From an uncultured Lachnospiraceae bacterium (GTDB lineage Bacteria > Bacillota > Clostridia > Lachnospirales > Lachnospiraceae): a stretch of 42,472 bases of DNA. The notes beneath the pieces are model-generated. The model did not search any database. It saw nothing but the letters and a program-made list of their open reading frames with translations, and had not been told where the DNA came from. The stretch is from positions 1 to 42,472 of the forward strand of contig CAJUFL010000030.1 in the NCBI GenBank assembly GCA_910585605.1. Direction: 5' to 3'. This document shows positions 41,644-42,472 of this stretch, in pieces; within the stretch, counting starts at the first letter, position 1; each line of letters opens with the position of its first letter. The position numbers and the translations under genes were made by a program.

Positions 41644-42472
41644 ATGCTGAATCTGAACAATGTCTATAATTTTTACAGTTCCCAGATTATGGCACCAAAG
41701 GGAAATAATCGTTTTCATTCCCATAAAAGAGACGATTTAAAAACTCTATATAATAATATGGTAAAGCAGAATCAGCACTCCCCAGTCTACAAATTTGCCT
41801 TTCCTGATTCAACACAGATTTATGCAATCGGAATCAAGGAAGCCGCAATGGCTTTAGAAGCTGAGAGCAAAGCCTTAGGAAGTCCGAATACCAATGTATT
41901 TGATGAAATGATGGCAGTTTCCGACAATGAGAACATTGTCTATGCCAGCCTACGTGAAGATGCGTTGGAAGAACTTCCCGAAAACCTTTCCATCCGGGTA
42001 AATACTCTTGCTTCCGGACAGACTAATGTGGGCACATACCTGCCTTCCAACGAATCTTCATTTCCTGCCGGAACCTATTCTTTAGGTATCGCAATAGAAA
42101 ACAGTCATTATACCTTTAATCTTACGGTTCATAACGGAGACACTAATCAGCAGATCCAACGTAATCTTGTGAATTCCATTAATAATAACCATATCGGAGT
42201 TCATGCTGCTATCCGCCATAACCGGCTGGCTGAGACCAGTGCACTTGTACTGCGTTCCGACAGAGTAGGCATCCCCAACGATGATGACCTGATTTTCCAA
42301 TTTGATGAAACATATCTGGAAAATGATATTGCATCAGCACTAGGAATCGACCATGTGGAATCTCCCCCGGTTAACGCTGAATTTTATATTAATGATATCC
42401 TGCACTCTTCCGTCAGCAACCGGATTTCCCTGAATTATTCCATGGATATTGATTTACTGGCAACCAGCGATT
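41644..42472 (+). CDS. FliD-like / flagellin hook IN motif protein, 3' truncated by the window
   Basis: 276 codons are open to the window edge, with no stop. ATG 41644 lies eight bases after AAGGAGG. Residues 105-215 or so resemble the N-terminal and hook-IN regions of the flagellar cap FliD: LSIRVNTLASGQTNVGTYL, then GTYSLGIAIENSHYTFNLTV, INNNHIGVHAAI and SALVLRSDRVG. The first 100 residues are charged and unrecognised. No signal peptide is visible, as expected for a flagellar-export substrate. It is divergent from rplJ. It could be a cap protein or a related surface adhesin; the C-terminal half outside the window would decide. Confidence 0.6.
   Translation, partial: MLNLNNVYNFYSSQIMAPKGNNRFHSHKRDDLKTLYNNMVKQNQHSPVYKFAFPDSTQIYAIGIKEAAMALEAESKALGSPNTNVFDEMMAVSDNENIVYASLREDALEELPENLSIRVNTLASGQTNVGTYLPSNESSFPAGTYSLGIAIENSHYTFNLTVHNGDTNQQIQRNLVNSINNNHIGVHAAIRHNRLAETSALVLRSDRVGIPNDDDLIFQFDETYLENDIASALGIDHVESPPVNAEFYINDILHSSVSNRISLNYSMDIDLLATSD

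Overview
The window reads as chromosomal DNA of a spore-forming, low-GC Gram-positive anaerobe, most likely a member of the Lachnospiraceae (Clostridia). The evidence is the co-occurrence of spoIIID, a DnaD/DnaC primosome pair beside a long (397 aa) ribose-phosphate pyrophosphokinase, a PAS-GGDEF protein with a KPCxxC motif, a PD-(D/E)XK protein with xEGK/R repeats, and clostridial-type rpoB/rpoC. Strong AGGAGG-type ribosome sites and canonical sigma-A promoters occur throughout. No species can be fixed from the sequence alone.

Layout. 1-5.5 kb: an AraC-family remnant facing a minus-strand row of four genes (PAS-GGDEF protein, CE2-like SGNH esterase, YesL/DUF624 membrane protein, LacI-type regulator), likely a carbohydrate-linked operon. 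5.7-5.9 kb: tRNA-Pro(CGG) with promoter and terminator. 5.9-8.0 kb: class II fructose-bisphosphate aldolase, then a two-gene unit (secreted membrane-anchored protein, VanZ-like protein). 8.3-14.4 kb, plus strand: PD-(D/E)XK protein, murC, dnaD, dnaC, prs. 14.5-19.8 kb, minus strand: YhaO-like nuclease, a short YhaN-like ATPase with membrane segments, and a class A PBP. 19.9-23.0 kb, minus strand: trxA, trxB, a NUDIX hydrolase and spoIIID, with inverted-repeat elements. 23.4-26.7 kb: MATE exporter, a TIGR02452/PARG-like protein and a CpXC protein. 26.7-29.3 kb: pyruvate kinase and a small alarmone synthetase. 29.5-31.2 kb: an acyl-CoA ligase. 31.4-41.4 kb, minus strand: rplJ, rplL, an HD-domain hydrolase, rpoB, rpoC. 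41.6 kb to the end: a FliD-like gene cut off by the window.

The most unusual structure is the 696-bp non-coding block 21093-21788 between trxB and the NUDIX gene. A 15-bp perfect terminal inverted repeat, extended imperfectly to about 30 bp, closes around three consecutive long hairpins. The three hairpins abut each other with no linker. All four junction strands carry the same dinucleotide GC, at 21121, 21331, 21543 and 21757, spaced 210, 212 and 214 bp. On paper this is a four-way junction able to branch-migrate by 2 bp. A smaller element with a similar plan (closing stem plus three hairpins) lies after rplL at 39972-40121, next to 5.5 copies of a 43-bp tandem repeat. A separate 168-bp element with 23-bp terminal inverted repeats lies at 20030-20197.

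Much of the window is core biology: wall synthesis (murC, PBP), replication initiation (dnaD, dnaC), transcription and translation (rpoBC, rplJL), glycolysis (fba, pyk), nucleotide precursors (prs) and redox balance (trxAB). These genes are mixed with accessory regulators. Regulatory sites visible include sigma-A promoters for the tRNA, GGDEF, yhaO-like, ligase, pyk, rpoB and rplJ units, an attenuated rplJ leader, a sigma-E-like promoter for spoIIID, and a candidate operator at the yhaO-like promoter.
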